A DNA stretch of 64,000 nucleotides from Hermetia illucens (lineage: Eukaryota > Arthropoda > Insecta > Diptera > Stratiomyidae), in the NCBI RefSeq assembly GCF_905115235.1, contig NC_051850.1:6853841-6917840 (forward strand), in the 5' to 3' direction. Every line of letters begins with the position of its first letter. Within the stretch, counting starts at the first letter, position 1. The position numbers and the translations under genes were made by a program. Below the pieces are notes generated by a model that was not told where the DNA came from, did not search any database, and was given only the letters and a program-made list of their open reading frames with translations. This document shows positions 24,040 to 35,165 of the stretch, in pieces.

Positions 24040-24990
24040 ATGCGATCTCAACAGGAACTCATCTGGTATGCTATATGACAGCACTTAGTGTCAGAAGAAC
24101 ACGTGCGCTGGATGCAATGATCCGAAAAGTGAAGTTCGAAGTATGACGGGTGTATCAAAACCGCTTCGTATCTCTGTTGGTGTTCATCAAGGAACCGCCC
24201 TCTCACCACTCCTCTTTGTTCTTGTTATGGACACCTTCACACGGGATATCCAACGTCCTGCGCCCTGCACACTGTTTTATGCAGTTGATGTTTTCCTGGC
24301 ATCTGATAGCAAAAATTAACTCGAGCAACTTATTCAAGAATGGAATGTTCGCCTCATGCAACACGGTCTCAGATTGAATCTAAACAAAACTGATCTACCC
24401 AGATCTGAGCGATTTAAATACTTCGGGTCAACCAGAGAACTGCGTTATGAAATTGCTTCACGCATTAACACAACCTGGATGAAGTGGCGTTCCACAACTG
24501 ATGTTCTTTGTGATAGACGCATCAACGAACATCTTAAATCTAATATTTACCGAAATGCCGTCCGTTTTGTCGCCCTCTATGGTTCTGAGTGTTGGCCGAC
24601 TATAAAAGACAATGAACGGCGTCTTGCGCTAATCAAGACGAAGATGTTACTTTGGATTAGTGGCGTGACACGTTTTGATCATATCCGAAATGAGGATATC
24701 CGCGATCGTTATGGGGTTGCATCGATCGTGGAAAAGTTGCGAGAGAGGCGCCTTCGATAGTATGGTCACACAATTCGTGCAAACCAGAATTCACTTGCCA
24801 AGATTGGTCTGAACATCGCAGTTGATGGTAAACGACCAAAAGGCAGACCTAAACATCGGTGGCTTGATACGCTGGATGGGGATTTAAAAGCCTCGAGATT
24901 GCACCCAGATCAGGCATTCGATAGAGCCAAATGGCGAAACCGATCACGACGAGCCGACCCTGGTTGTGAACGGGACAAAGGCTGAAGAAA
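24040..24990 (+). mobile_element. RTE-type LINE, 5'-truncated ORF2 end
   Basis: Frames carry, in order, QELIWYA (~24055), SVGVHQGTALSPLLFVLVMD (24178-24237), a LFYAVDVFLASDS block that replaces the usual YADD with YAVD, and NEHLKSNIYRNAVRFVALYG. Next come 'GVTRFDHIRNEDIRDRYGVA' (24664-24723) and DGKRPKGRPKHRWLDTL (24825-24877), ending DPGCERDKG*. The H-G-K-RP-KGRP-K-RWLD tail is typical of the RTE clade. A few frame changes make it inactive. Related pieces are at 26500-26800, 59232-59690 and 62570-62735. Confidence 0.82.
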
Positions 24991-25069
24991 AAGAAGAAGA
25001 ATTAGTAGAGATACCAAAGGCCATATGATCAGGAAAACCTTCGAAAAATAGAGTCCGGCGATTCCACCA

Positions 25070-26450
25070 TCTGAAGGTGCTCTCCGTTTTCTGTCTTCTG
25101 TCATTTCTCCCCTGCCATCTGCGTTCCGTCCTCTATCCTCTATCCTCTGTCAGCTTTCCTCTGTCAGCTGTCCTCTGTCCTCCGTCCTCTGTTTTCTATC
25201 CTGTGCACTGTGTACTGTGCCCTGTGCGCTGTTTCCTCTGTGCTCTGTTCTCTGTCCACTATGAAACCGTCCTCTGTCCTCCGTCCTCTGTCCTCTGCCA
25301 ACTGTCCTCTGTCCTCTGTTCTCCGTCCTCTGTCCTCTGTCCTCTATCCTCTATCCTCTGTCCTCTGTCCTCTGTCCTCTGTCCTCTGTCCTCTGTCCTC
25401 TGTCCTCTGTCCTCTGTCCTCTCTCCTCTCTCCTCTGTCCTCTGTTCTCTGTCCTCTGTCCTCTGTCCTCTGTCCTCTGTCCTCTGTCCTCTGTCCTCTG
25501 TCCTCTGTCCTCTGTCCTCTGTCCTCTGTCCTCTGTCCTCTGTCCTCTGTCCTCTGTCCTCTGTCCTCTGTCCTCTATCCTCTGTCCTCTATCCTCTGTC
25601 CTCTGTTCTCTATCCTCCGTTCCTTGTTCTCTGTCCTCTGTTCTCTATCCTCCGTTCCTTGTTCTCTGTCCTCTGTCCTCTGTCCTCTATCCTCTGTCCT
25701 CTATCCTCTGTCCTCTGTTCTCTATCCTCTGCCTTGTGTCCTCTGCCCTTAGTCCTTCGACCTGTGTTCTTTGCACTTCCTCTGACCTCATCCTCTACCT
25801 CTTTTTTCTCTATTCTTTGTCTCGCCTCCGTCCTATGTCGTCCGTCCTCTAATCTTTGTTCTCTGTCCTTGTGGGCGGCATTCATTGACATCCGTCGGCG
25901 TCGGAGTCCTTTATCCTCAATCCTCCTGGCCGCAAACTTATCCGCGGCGAGTGATTTACTAGTTAAATAAACAAAAATTGTTATGAACACTGGTTTTGCT
26001 GCTTCATGTGTTCCTCTTAGCCTCGTAACATTAGACTTCTGCCCTCCTCTCCACTACAAAGTGCTCCCTTAAATCCTATTCTAATTCGAACACCAATTTT
26101 CCTTTGTTCCCGTTCCCTTTTGCTAAGGATCCTTTAAAGTTGAAGGTCATAGATCTTATGCTATTTTGCTCATATAATTACTGCTTCCTTCATTTCCGCT
26201 TTAGGCTACATTTGGCTTGACTAAGAACCACTCCGCTTGAAACTCTTTAGTGATTAGCACCTTCGACTCAAACAATGAGCAGACTTTCGGTAGGTTTTCC
26301 CTTTTTGGCGTATTCTACTTTTGAAACCCATTCGCTACGGTATAAATTTTCTAAGGGTAGGATTCACCTAGGCTTTCCTCTAGGTTTCGCTTTTCCTGTA
26401 CAAATTTTGAGGGCTTTATAGCAGTTTAGTCAATCAGCTGACATCTGACG
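25070..26450 (+). repeat. Dispersed unit with CTGTCCT heptamer array, copy 2
   Basis: Array (25077-25870) plus flank. The flank begins TTGACATCCGTCGGCG (25885-25905) and shares with copy 1 the blocks AAGGATCC...TTAAAGTTGAAGGTCATAGATC (26126-26160), TTCCTTCATTT and AAACAATGAGCAGACTTTCGG (26270-26291). Between the blocks copy 2 has ~150 bp absent from copy 1. What moved this unit is unknown. Confidence 0.65.
25260..25740. repeat. CTGTCCT heptanucleotide minisatellite
   Basis: About 65 tandem 7-bp units, near perfect at 25340-25610 with single-base variants (CTATCCT, CTGTTCT) outside. A larger block with ATCCTCCGTTCCTTGTTCTC is itself repeated at 25613-25670. Because 7 is not divisible by 3 the array reads through in several frames on both strands as a pseudo-peptide of period seven. 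Confidence 0.95.
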
Positions 26451-26499
26451 TATCCTCTATGTCCGGTTAAAAACTGGTTGAGATTACTATTGATATCTC

Positions 26500-26800
26500 C
26501 ATACATTTTTTTCAACCACTTTCCCATACCATCGAAGACGCCTCTCTCGCAACTTTTCCACAATCGTGGATATCCTCACGTGGGATGTGATCAAAACGTG
26601 TGATGCTACTAGCCCAACGTAACATCTTCGTCTCCATTAAGGCAAGACGCCGTTCATTGTCTATTATAGTCGGCCAACACTTAAAACCATAGAGGGCGAC
26701 GGGACGGACGACATTGCAGAAAATTTTAGATTTGAGACGTTAGTTGATATGGCGATCACAAAGAACACCAGTTGTGGAACGTCACTTCATCCAGGTTGCA
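26500..26800 (-). mobile_element. RTE-type LINE fragment
   Basis: Minus-strand translation gives CDRHIN, RLKSKIFCNVVRPVALYG, CWPTIIDNERRLALMETKML and RWASSITRFDHIPREDI, matching the thumb region of the 24.0-25.0 kb copy in the opposite orientation. Both ends truncated. Confidence 0.75.
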
Positions 26801-26829
26801 TACATCACACTACTTAAAAATTTTAGTAA

Positions 26830-27960
26830 CTGGTTTTTAGGTGATGATACGAGTGAAACCACACTGTTTTTACTCCGAAATTCCAGCCCAGTGCTCTCCA
26901 ATCAATCTTTAGCAGCACTGATTCCCACACATGAGTATAAGTCAGCATCAGTGACCACAGCCAGCGCTTTGTCATCGGCACAACCCATCACTTTGGTCTC
27001 GCCTGGATCCGGAAGATGGTTGTCTGCCTTTCTTTTCTTCTTTCTATATGGCATTGAAAACCGCTGTAAACGACGAGAACCACTCTTCCTGCGAAACCCT
27101 CGTGAAACAATACTTCACGAAATTAGTTCAACTCCCAATAAATTCTACTTCAGCATTGGATATCTGTATCCATTATGGATGATAACACCTTAAGCTCCAC
27201 TCTGGTTATAGGATTATTCCCCTCCTCAGTGCACACCCTTTATTAGCGTAATATGTGGCGACGCTTGCTGCACCGAGGTAAGACCTCCAAGGAACAAGCC
27301 CAAAGCCGATTCCATTTTGCCACTAGTACTTTCTTCTCGTTATCTGTAGCATCCTTCCCGCTATCTTGTCTAGAGGACGTTAATGCGATGCGATGATATC
27401 ATATTTTCTCAAACTCCACAACATCTGCTTGGTCACCCACCTAGTTGCAAAATTTGAGCAAAAATAAGCACCAACAATACCGAGGTCCCCAGTCTGACTG
27501 GTCATCGCATTTGTGATAATGCGAAGAACATCAAGGACATTGGACAATTTGTATATCTAAATATTCTTGTCTCTTCCGACGACGGTAACAAACTTAATGT
27601 TACTTGACGTATGAACAATATTAGATCCGCTTTCATTGTGTTGTCTAAAATCTGGTGGGTTGATTATGTCAACTCCAACAGTGTTCGCTTTGTGCTGCTA
27701 CATGGGAGTAAAATATGGAAAGTAACCACCACTCTTGCTCGAAAGCTCCAAAGTGTCATCAATTCATGTCTGCTTTGTGTCATGAGGCTACTCTGCTCTG
27801 CGGCAATAACAAATGAGGAAATTTGTCGCAGACGGGCCAGACGTCAGACAGAAGTGGTAGTGGATAGGTCACACATTGGAAAGAGCAACGACCCCATTGC
27901 AGTTCATCCAATAGAACTCACTATTCCAGGATGACTGATGGGGGGTCAAGCAGCGGTGGT
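26830..27960 (+). mobile_element. Decayed LINE sequence, mixed orientation
   Basis: 27611-27934 (plus) reads NIRSAFIVLSKIWWVDYV and LHGSKIWKVTTTLARKLQ, then an INSCLLCVMRL block. This matches the thumb region of LINE ORF2s of the kind 'KARGAFASLSKVWRS...LLYGCETWKVT'. Just upstream (27480-27600) another frame carries the linked 'FVYLNILVSSDDG' block. The part at 26830-27190 is patchily similar to 22913-23200. Family not resolved. Confidence 0.5.
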
Positions 27961-28091
27961 TCGTGGTTAGGTGGTTCAAAGTAGACAACACAATAACACG
28001 ACAAATCGGCATATCTTTCACAATTATTGGACATTAAAAATTAAAAGGCCACACATTTTTCAAAACTTCTGAGCCATATTCAACACTTCCT

Positions 28092-28575
28092 TTATGCGGA
28101 GCAACTTCCTTTTGAAACACACACACCATAGAATTGATCAAACACCCAATTTTTGTCACAATCCTTGTAGAGCATTTGATTGTTTTCACACATTATATAT
28201 CCTGTACTGCTTCCGGGTTGTGGGAACAACATGCCATTCGCTTGATTCAGACAAACATTTGGAGCCACTGGTGGAGGTGTTACAACACCACCTTGTCCTT
28301 TAACGCAGAACCCATTGGCGGGGACAAATACCAAACCGTCTTTGCATTTTTGACTCACTGGTATCCCTCCGATACAAATGTAGAACTCTTTGTCAGTATC
28401 CGGATTGGCAAATGTTTTCCCGTCTGGTAATCCAACGCAGGTTATAGGTGCTGCTTGGCAAGGACGCGGGGTCAAAAATACCGCCAAAAGGGAAAAGGTA
28501 ATGATTGCTGTGAAATGAAAGTATAATTAAGGGCAAGCAAACACCAATTTTAAGAAAGTTCCTACCTTTGTACAT
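28092..28575 (-). CDS. Secreted protein with two divergent chitin-binding type-2 (CBM14) domains
   Basis: Exon 1 is 28566-28575 (ATG TAC AAA G, donor GTAGGA), exon 2 is 28092-28507 (acceptor TTTCACAG), giving 141 aa; the 58-bp intron is near the lower limit for flies. Signal peptide about 1-22 (MYKAIITFSLLAVFLTPRPC...). Domain 1 has Cys27, 48, 58 and 71, lacking cysteines 2 and 6. A Gly/Pro linker GGVVTPPPVAPN (76-87) follows. Domain 2 has Cys89, 110, 120, 133 and 139, lacking only cysteine 2. That leaves one cysteine without an obvious partner unless Cys20 stays in the mature chain. Its duplicate is at 34482-34972 with the same layout. Probably a chitin-associated secreted protein; binding itself is inferred. 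Confidence 0.9.
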
Positions 28576-28659
28576 TTCGAATTTTATCAAGTGCAGCGAG
28601 CAAATGCTAATTCGATAACAGAAAGAGGACAAATGAAAAATTTGGCTGAAATCAGCTCT

Positions 28660-28667
28660 TATTTATC
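28660..28667 (-). promoter_or_regulatory. TATA-like box (GATAAATA) of the 28092-28575 gene
   Basis: GATAAATAAGAGCTG aligns exactly with TATAAATAAGAGCTG upstream of the duplicate gene (35050-35057). The first base of the box differs, which may weaken it. Confidence 0.5.
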
Positions 28668-28799
28668 TGATATAAATTCCACCACAAACAAAATATAAAC
28701 TTGCATCGGTAAATAATCGACCAAATCATAAATTCTAAGATAATTTTCTCAATATTAAAATTGCGCTTGCCTATTACACTAGAGCAGTTTTTGAACTAA

Positions 28800-29450
28800 G
28801 ATATGAATGGGGCCAGAACTGTTTTACAGGGTGAGCCGTTTGATGCTGTACTTTTCAATACCATACAATTTCCAAGTTGACAGCCCTTTCACATTCGCTC
28901 AATGCAAGATCTCGGGAAGTGGAATGAGAGATGCTCCTGGACATATTTCGAACTCCTGTCAAATCTGTAAAAGACCCCTGTAAGCTCCGTGCCCAGTCTT
29001 GAACTTCATGAGGTCTGGTGATAGCATTTCAACCCCACCGCAAGTACATCGATTCATACCATCCCAGCCACCATACACACTATATCCTCCAATGCCGTTC
29101 TGTAAGCCATTGGAACTAAGACCCTCCCGCGGTATACCGCTGTCAGCAAGCTTCTGTGAGACGGCTCCTATACTGTTTCTGCCCAGAGAGGTGCCGAATA
29201 CAACAAGTATGATATGCTATAATATGGCTAGTGCTCCTCCCACTTTTTCAATCGCCACTGAACCATGGCCTTCGAATGCCGGTCTTTCATTGACCATTAC
29301 CCAAATATATTTTTTAGATGACTTTGATAGGGTCAAGCATTCTGAGGATTTTGAGGACTTCTCCCTTCCTCTGTGAATAAGCACTGTCTCCATGTTGTGG
29401 TCTGTCAGTTTCAAGCCCCTTATCTGCAACCGTCCTCTAACAACTCGGAG
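28800..29450 (-). mobile_element. R1-like LINE fragment, thumb to C-terminus
   Basis: Minus strand 29217-29429 reads QIRGLKLTDHNMETVLIHRG (the '-GLxLADHKTEAVLI-' block of R1-type RTs). A further frame gives LMKFKTGHGAYRGLLQ (28950-29010), the segment just before the C-terminal zinc motif. Strongly decayed, both ends lost. Confidence 0.6.
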
Positions 29451-29739
29451 AGAGATTCATTAACTGCCCACTCTATATCACTCGCTCCTCTGACGCTTTG
29501 ATTCGGGATCATACTCAAAAATCCATGTTTCTTTGCCTCAACGCCTGGAGGAGGTGCGAATTTGACGTCGAATTTTTGATAACAGCTCCTATATAACGCG
29601 CTCTAATCATCATGAACCAGGAGGACAATGTCCTGACAGGAAGATTCCGGCCCGTGAAACAAGGGAACAACTGTTTAGATTTAAGGATGTTCCTGTGCTT
29701 CTTGTTGTCACGAAAAACTTTATAGGCCGAAGGCAGGGT

Positions 29740-30590
29740 GTTTTCCATCCTGGGTTTTTTTTGTGTCCTTCGGATTATCTTCCCCGATATTTTATCATCT
29801 CGTTATCAGTATCGTTTTTCATGCTACCTTAGCTAGAGGGCATGGAGAGGTTCAATGAACGTTGCCGTCTTTCCTCAAATCCCTCAGCTGCACTGATGGC
29901 ATTTGGATTTGGAAAAGACGCACGCAGATTTGGACGGAAGATAACCATAAATAAAACCAAGAGTCATATTGTGACTGGTTATCGCACTCTCCCTATTTGC
30001 TGCAATGAACTGAACATCTAAGGTGTGGTCAATTTATATATATAGGTAGTGATGTTCCTGCCGAAGACCGAACTTAATGTCGCTCGTCAGTAGTGCCATC
30101 TCAACATTTGCTTAAAGTTGAGGATGTTCCGCGTCAAGGTTCTCATGGCAACAAAAGAAAGAAGGAGAAACTGTCAAAAGCTAAAGTGCTCAAAGTCCAA
30201 TTTAGACTCTGGTCGAATGAAGAAAGGACCGTGACAAGCGCGAAGGATAATTCGGAGGCGAACAAAAAGTGGGAATACTGTTCGACTCATTTAGACGAAA
30301 GACTTAGCTCGACTATCTCCAAAAGAATATTCTTCTTTTCCTTCAGCCATGGTCCAGTTCACAAGCGGGGTCGACTGCTATTTCTAAAAAAAATGAGGGC
30401 TTTATTCAGCGAGCACGTTACCGTCCGTGTAAATCGGCCACCATTCGGCGGAACACAGAGGTCGATCCTAACTATGCTTACTGCATCAACTAGGAAGCTT
30501 CATTTGCTGGTAAAATCGCATTGGATGGGTCATGTGCCGACTAGGCGACCAAACAGCCCTGAAGAAGTGCCTTTTATGTAGAGAAGTGAA
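29740..30590 (+). mobile_element. Decayed LINE scrap followed by unassigned sequence
   Basis: 29750-30090 resembles the 23290-23640 and 27190-27600 segments at nucleotide level (for example CGTTAATG/CGTTGCCGTC...TTTCTCAAA-like patches). One frame reads INKTKSHIVTGYRTLPICCN, a 'K-T-K' block of LINE RTs. A 162-codon frame at 30093-30581 shows no domain; nothing else is supported there. Confidence 0.35.
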
Positions 30591-30599
30591 CGATCTCGA

Positions 30600-31810
30600 T
30601 TGAGACCATATAGGGGATAGTACCAAGCCTACATACAATACAGAATTTCCATCTGCAAGTCCACTATTGAAAACGCCTTCTCTGACTATACCGTGGCACA
30701 AGCTTTTCATCTGTCTTACGCTCAGGGTATCTTTCCATCAGCTTGGAAAATTGCTCATGTCCAGCCCACACCCAAAAAAAGAGAGACTTTTGATTCCTCT
30801 AACTACCGACTTATAGCATTAACTTCAATTCTGTCAAAAGTTTTTGGAAAACTTATAAACTCTAAATGAATGACCTATTTTGACTCAAATCACCTTATCA
30901 ACGACAAGCAATACGGATTTCGTTCTATGCGCTCGACCGGTGACTCACAGAAGAATAGAATCCTTGTCTTCACAATTGCTGCAAGGCCAAAGTTGTTGCC
31001 CTTGATATTTCGAAGGCTTTTGACAGAGTATGACACCCTAGCCTTTTAACCAAACTTTGATCTTGATGCCATGCTCGTCAAATGGATTGAAAGCTTCCTC
31101 AATGGCCGTTCCATTCGAGCTGTATTGGACGTGTTGAATTAGCACTTCATACCCAAAATGCCGGGATACCTCAAGGTACTGTTCTGTCACCCACCCTGTT
31201 TCTCATCTGCATTAATGACAATTCACCATTCGACCTAGCGCAGATCTACTAGACTCACGTTCGACCTAGACTCGAATACAACTCTCACATTTGGGCAGGT
31301 GCAGGTATAACTGCACTGTCAGCTCTTGATGAAGTTCAACGAAGAGCTGTCAAACTCATCGGTGATCTGAGCATTACATCACAAATTGAGCCCCTTGTGT
31401 ACAGACGTAATGTTGGATGTCTTTCTCTCCTCTATCGTTATTATAATGGTCACTGCTCCCAGGAAATACCAGGTCTTATCCCTTGTAGAGCCTCTCCCAA
31501 ACGCAACACCCGGCTAAGTAGTCGCTTCCATCCCCATAATCTAACGGCCAGTTCTAGTCGCACTGTGAAATATCACGAATCCTTCTTATCTCGAACGAAA
31601 CGAATGTGGACCAGACTACCATCTTCTGTCTTCCCGTCTGACTACAACATACAGATGTTTAAGCAAGGATTGCATCGCCACTTCCTTCAGGCTCAACCCC
31701 TTCCCCAATCCAATCCCTAGCTTCCTTCTTCCTCGCCAAGGCAGTGCTGTAACTATATCAAAGGGCATCCACGGAGCTTTGGCATCATCATAAAAAAAAA
31801 AGTGTCGAAA
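30600..31810 (+). mobile_element. CR1-like LINE, 5'-truncated
   Basis: 30660-30880 reads a FPSAWKIAHVQPTPKK block, SSNYRLIALTSILSKVFGKL and later DKQYGFRSMRSTGD. 31397-31720 gives the characteristic C-terminus: 'YRRNVGCLSLLYRYYNGHCS', then RTKRMWTRLPSSVFP and FKQGLHRHF. This end (MW-x-LP-x-x-VFP-x-x-x-N) is typical of CR1/Kiri-like LINEs of insects. The RT core between is largely missing. It ends at an A run near 31790-31800. Confidence 0.7.
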
Positions 31811-31989
31811 AAACAACCTAAATGGAAAGGCTACGGGGCGAGCCTGCGGAAATTGAACTTTGCAGGCAGCGATAAAACGTCACAAACACGATTCTGTGAG
31901 GGCTAACATCGATGACCTCTATATTTACCGCTGTTATGCCGCACTGCCGTACAACAAAGTTCAATGTCTGGGCAGTAAAGTGGGAATGC

Positions 31990-32860
31990 CACAGAAGAAA
32001 GAAGGGGAAGGAAAACTCGAGTAAAAGCTAGAGGTCTTCTCGTGCTTAAAAATCTCTCTGGCCAACTCGAGGTCTTCTCTTGTTTACCAATTACTCTGGT
32101 CAATGTCAGAAATATAGACAGATTCAGGCGTGGAGAACTAGGCTTCGTCGAGGATTTTACTTCCATAAGTGACCAACTGGTGAGACATCTACATTGGCGT
32201 GTTACCGATGAAATCAAGAAGATCCAAATAATTTGGTGGAGATACATTTTCCTAGGTATTGCGGTGGAATACCGATTCTACTGTAACGACAGCAAATAAG
32301 GCTCCGCAGTAATCTCAACAAATATATCGAGCGTGTGGTTCCTCCATGCCAAGATTACGCGTCACTTTCAAAAAAGCCCAACCCCAATTGTCAGTGGAAC
32401 ACTGGAATAGGGAAATGCTATACAAAATGCCTGCAGGCCAGAAGACGAACCCATTGCCGAAGAAACACGCCGGAGTATTATCAACAATCAAATAGTTGCA
32501 GTGGACCACCGTTAAAACGATTGCTTCAGGGTGATTCTGATCCCTGGGGAGATGCCTACAAATCTATAATGTAGCCAATACTATCGATCGATAAAAGATA
32601 GAAGGACCTCCCTAGCGATATGTCCTAAATAACAGTCGTAGATAGTTTCGACATAATCGTCGGGATGATATCATCAAGTGTCAAAGGCATCTCTCTAGTC
32701 CTCGAAAAAGAAATCCTGGTCGCAGCGAAAAGAGTCCGAGATAACGTAGCCTCCAGTATTGATAGAATCCGTAACCAGGGGGTGAAATTGACAATCAAAG
32801 CGGTACGAAGTATATTCGCACAGATGTCCACTGACTGCCTGAAAGATTGACGCCACAAAA
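31990..32860 (+). mobile_element. R1-like LINE fragment, endonuclease end and RT linker
   Basis: 32042-32230 reads DRFRRGELGFVEDFTSISDQ and LVRHLHWRVTDE, the final part of an R1-type AP-endonuclease ('-FRRGxxGSxxDLTFVSD-'). 32330-32850 follows with the linker (CLQARRRTHCRRNTPEYYQQ, DPWGDAYKSIM) and EKEILVAAKRVRDNVASSID, then FAQMSTDCLKD. It ends where RT would begin. Two in-frame interruptions separate the open parts. Confidence 0.68.
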
Positions 32861-33029
32861 GCAATCATTTGAAGCCTTTGCTTTGGTTTTAAGCTGGTGG
32901 CTGAGTTCCGGCAGGATCTGCATTTAAAGAGTTCCTGCGCCTTGTTGTTTTTGACCTCATGTACATGCTTTTCCCTAACGAGCTGCCGTGGGTAGCCTGT
33001 TCATAAGATACGCCTGGGCTTACTTTCGA

Positions 33030-33990
33030 TGATGGGTTGTTTTTGTCGCCTTTCTTGAAACGTTAGAAGGCGGAACATTTCCTATGATTTGCCGGATGTT
33101 CAGGCGAACCACAGTTAATAGAGGCGGGTTTTTCCTAATGTATTTTACAGCGTTTTCCTGGCGCGTGCGAAGTGACGCACTTCACACACCTACAGGGCAT
33201 GCCACAATTGACCACAGCGTGGCCGATTCGTTGGCAGTTCTTACACTTGGTCACCTCCTTGTTACAAACAGGCTCGGATTTAACGAGCCTGTTTAGCAGA
33301 GTTTTGGCTCGGGCGAGCTTCGCCATATTGAAGCCTGGCTAAAAGGTGAGTAGCCAGAGATTGATCCATCGACTTTCTCGTAAAGAGCGTCCCGTCGCGT
33401 ATCCCCTAACATCAGTGGCCTCGGATAAGCCGTTCTGCATGATAGTAGTCATGACAACGGTTCTTAGGGGGAACCTATGCAAGCCACGGATAACCATGTT
33501 AACCGGTTTCAGGCTTTTGGGAGTGTAGGAAAAGAGGTCCTTCTCCTTTCTAGCCAGATAATCTCTGGTATCATTGAAGTCACTGATTGAGTTCACGAGA
33601 ACTTGGGTCTTGACACCACTTTTCTTAAGTGTATACTTATCCGGGAGCGACTCGAGGTGCCTCGAGATTGACGGAAAGCATCGCTTCACTTTCGCAGAGT
33701 ATGATGGAAGGTATTTTTACCTTCCTGTTGATGGACGAGGATGATGGATTCGCCGTGGCGGTGTTGGTGGTAGCGGCACTAGCAGCGATTTTAGAAGTGC
33801 ACGGTGCGTCGTGTTCTGAACGAACAGTTGATGAAGCAGTGTGTGAACTCTCCCTTTGCACGTCTGCTTTCGCAGCTGCAGGATCGTAAGGTTCTGGCAT
33901 TGGATGTGGGCCAGCATGAATTGCGTTCTTACTTCGGGACCATTCCGGTCAGCGAAAGTCCAACCGAAGACGTGGAGCATGATTTCATCA
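33030..33990 (-). mobile_element. Jockey-like LINE ORF1 (nucleic-acid-binding protein) remnant
   Basis: Minus strand 33339-33689 contains GVKTQVLVNSISDFNDTRDY and FSYTPKSLKPVNMVIRGLHR, the PRE_C2HC-type domain. 33135-33326 contains the zinc knuckles CKNCQRIGHAVVNC and CRCVKCVTSHAPGKRC. This order (PRE_C2HC then CCHC knuckles) marks ORF1 of Jockey-clade LINEs. The N-terminal part at 33640-33980 is Ser/Ala/Thr-rich low complexity. ORF2 is absent; two frames are needed. Confidence 0.72.
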
Positions 33991-34299
33991 CTTGGCCCAA
34001 ATTTGAAAACTCAAAGAGAAACTTCCAGACTTCGCTAAACATTCGTTTCACGCTAGAAAATCTGGTAAGCTACATGATGGAATCGAATGAAGTGGGTAAC
34101 GTGGTAGTTGCGCCGTGAAACTGATACGACAGCGACTAAAAGGATTGGAACCGGAACGAAGACATAGAAAGGGAGCGACCGCGATTAACGTGCAAATCTT
34201 TAGTAGCAAGTTCATCTAGAGTGAGAAGTTAACAACTAAGTAGCCAAGCGAAGTAATACCGGAGCGGGGAGGTCCCACAGCAAGGGTGTGGAGGAAGTA

Positions 34300-34425
34300 T
34301 GATTGGGGTCGATAGAAGTCCGGCATGTGCGTTTTCGATTACTGATTCACCAGCTAAAAAAAGGCAGACAGACAGACATTGAACCGATTTTAATAAAATT
34401 TTATTTTGCACAAACCTTACAAACT
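34300..34425 (-). mobile_element. DINE-1/mini-me-like repeat, end fragment
   Basis: Inverted end only: a short GACAGACAGACA tract (34365-34378) followed by ACCGATTTTAATAAAATTTT and part of the palindrome. It lies about 60 bp downstream of the CBM14 gene at 34482. Confidence 0.5.
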
Positions 34426-34481
34426 AAAAATGCACATACTATATCTACTATATTGCTCTGAACCATTTTCAACATATCATT

Positions 34482-34972
34482 TTATTTGGAACATTTGTTT
34501 TCAACACACCCGCCATAGGCTTCATCGAACACATAGTTATTTTGGCACTTCTGGACGACCATTTGATTGTTTTTGCACATTATATAATCTGAACCACCTG
34601 AAGGTGATGGGTACAACGTGCCATCCACTTGATTTTCACAAACATTAGGACCCACTGGCGGAGGTGTTACAACGCTACCTTGTTCCTTAGCGCAGTATCC
34701 CTCGGAGGGGTAAAATATAAGGCCATCCTTACATTTTTGACTCACTGGTATTCCTGCAGCACAAATGTAGAACTCATTGTCAGTACCCGGCTTGGCATAT
34801 GTTTTCCCATCTGGGAATCCAAAACAAGTTATAGGTGATTCTTGGCAAGCATGTGGTGTCAAAAATACCACCCAAAGGGAAAAAGGGATGATTGCTGTGA
34901 AATGAAAGTCAAATATAAGAGAAACTCACCCAATGGAAAAAGGATTTTGAGAAAAACCTCACCTTTGTACAT
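34482..34972 (-). CDS. Secreted protein with two divergent chitin-binding type-2 (CBM14) domains, duplicate of the 28 kb gene
   Basis: Exon 1 is 34963-34972 (ATG TAC AAA G, donor GTGAGG), exon 2 is 34482-34894 (acceptor TTTCACAG), giving 140 aa with a 68-bp intron. Signal peptide MYKAIIPFSLWVVFLTPHAC. Cysteines are in the same places as in the 28092-28575 paralog: 27, 48, 58, 71, then 89, 110, 120, 133, 138. Shared landmarks include DGKT, EFYIC, GIPVSQKCKDGL and the VVTPPPVGPNVC linker. The gene is open throughout, so both duplicates look functional. The AATAAA overlaps the stop codon (34481-34486). The shared region extends ~350 bp upstream of the gene. Confidence 0.9.
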
Positions 34973-35049
34973 TTTATTAAGTGGAGCTGGCAACTACTTA
35001 TTCGAACAGATAATGAGAATAAATAGTAAATTCGGCCGAAGACAGCTCT

Positions 35050-35057
35050 TATTTATA
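35050..35057 (-). promoter_or_regulatory. TATA box of the 34482-34972 gene
   Basis: TATAAATA, 78 bp upstream of the start codon, followed by AGAGCTG as in the paralog promoter. Confidence 0.62.
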
Positions 35058-35133
35058 AGATAGAAGTCCCACCAAAAAAATCAATAAACCTATCAGTAGA
35101 TAGGTGACCGAATTATATTTTGAGTTTGTAATG

Positions 35134-35134
35134 T

Positions 35135-35156
<22 letters not shown>
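35134..35156. repeat. T23 homopolymer
   Basis: Run of 23 T in the upstream flank of the 34482-34972 gene, absent from the paralogous flank at 28.7 kb. The ~45 bp after it (to about 35200) are also absent there, so this may be a tiny inverted retroposon with its poly(A) tail. No clear target-site duplication. Confidence 0.7.

Positions 35157-35165
<9 letters not shown>

Noticed and set aside
25077-25970. 297-codon open frame (and a 180-codon overlapping one) made of repeated SSVLCPL units
   Set aside because: It is the CTGTCCT heptamer array read as protein; a 7-bp unit without stops stays open in several frames on both strands.
33629-34118. Overlapping plus-strand frames of 86 and 104 codons
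   Set aside because: Opposite strand to the Jockey-like ORF1 remnant; composition follows its low-complexity N-terminal region.
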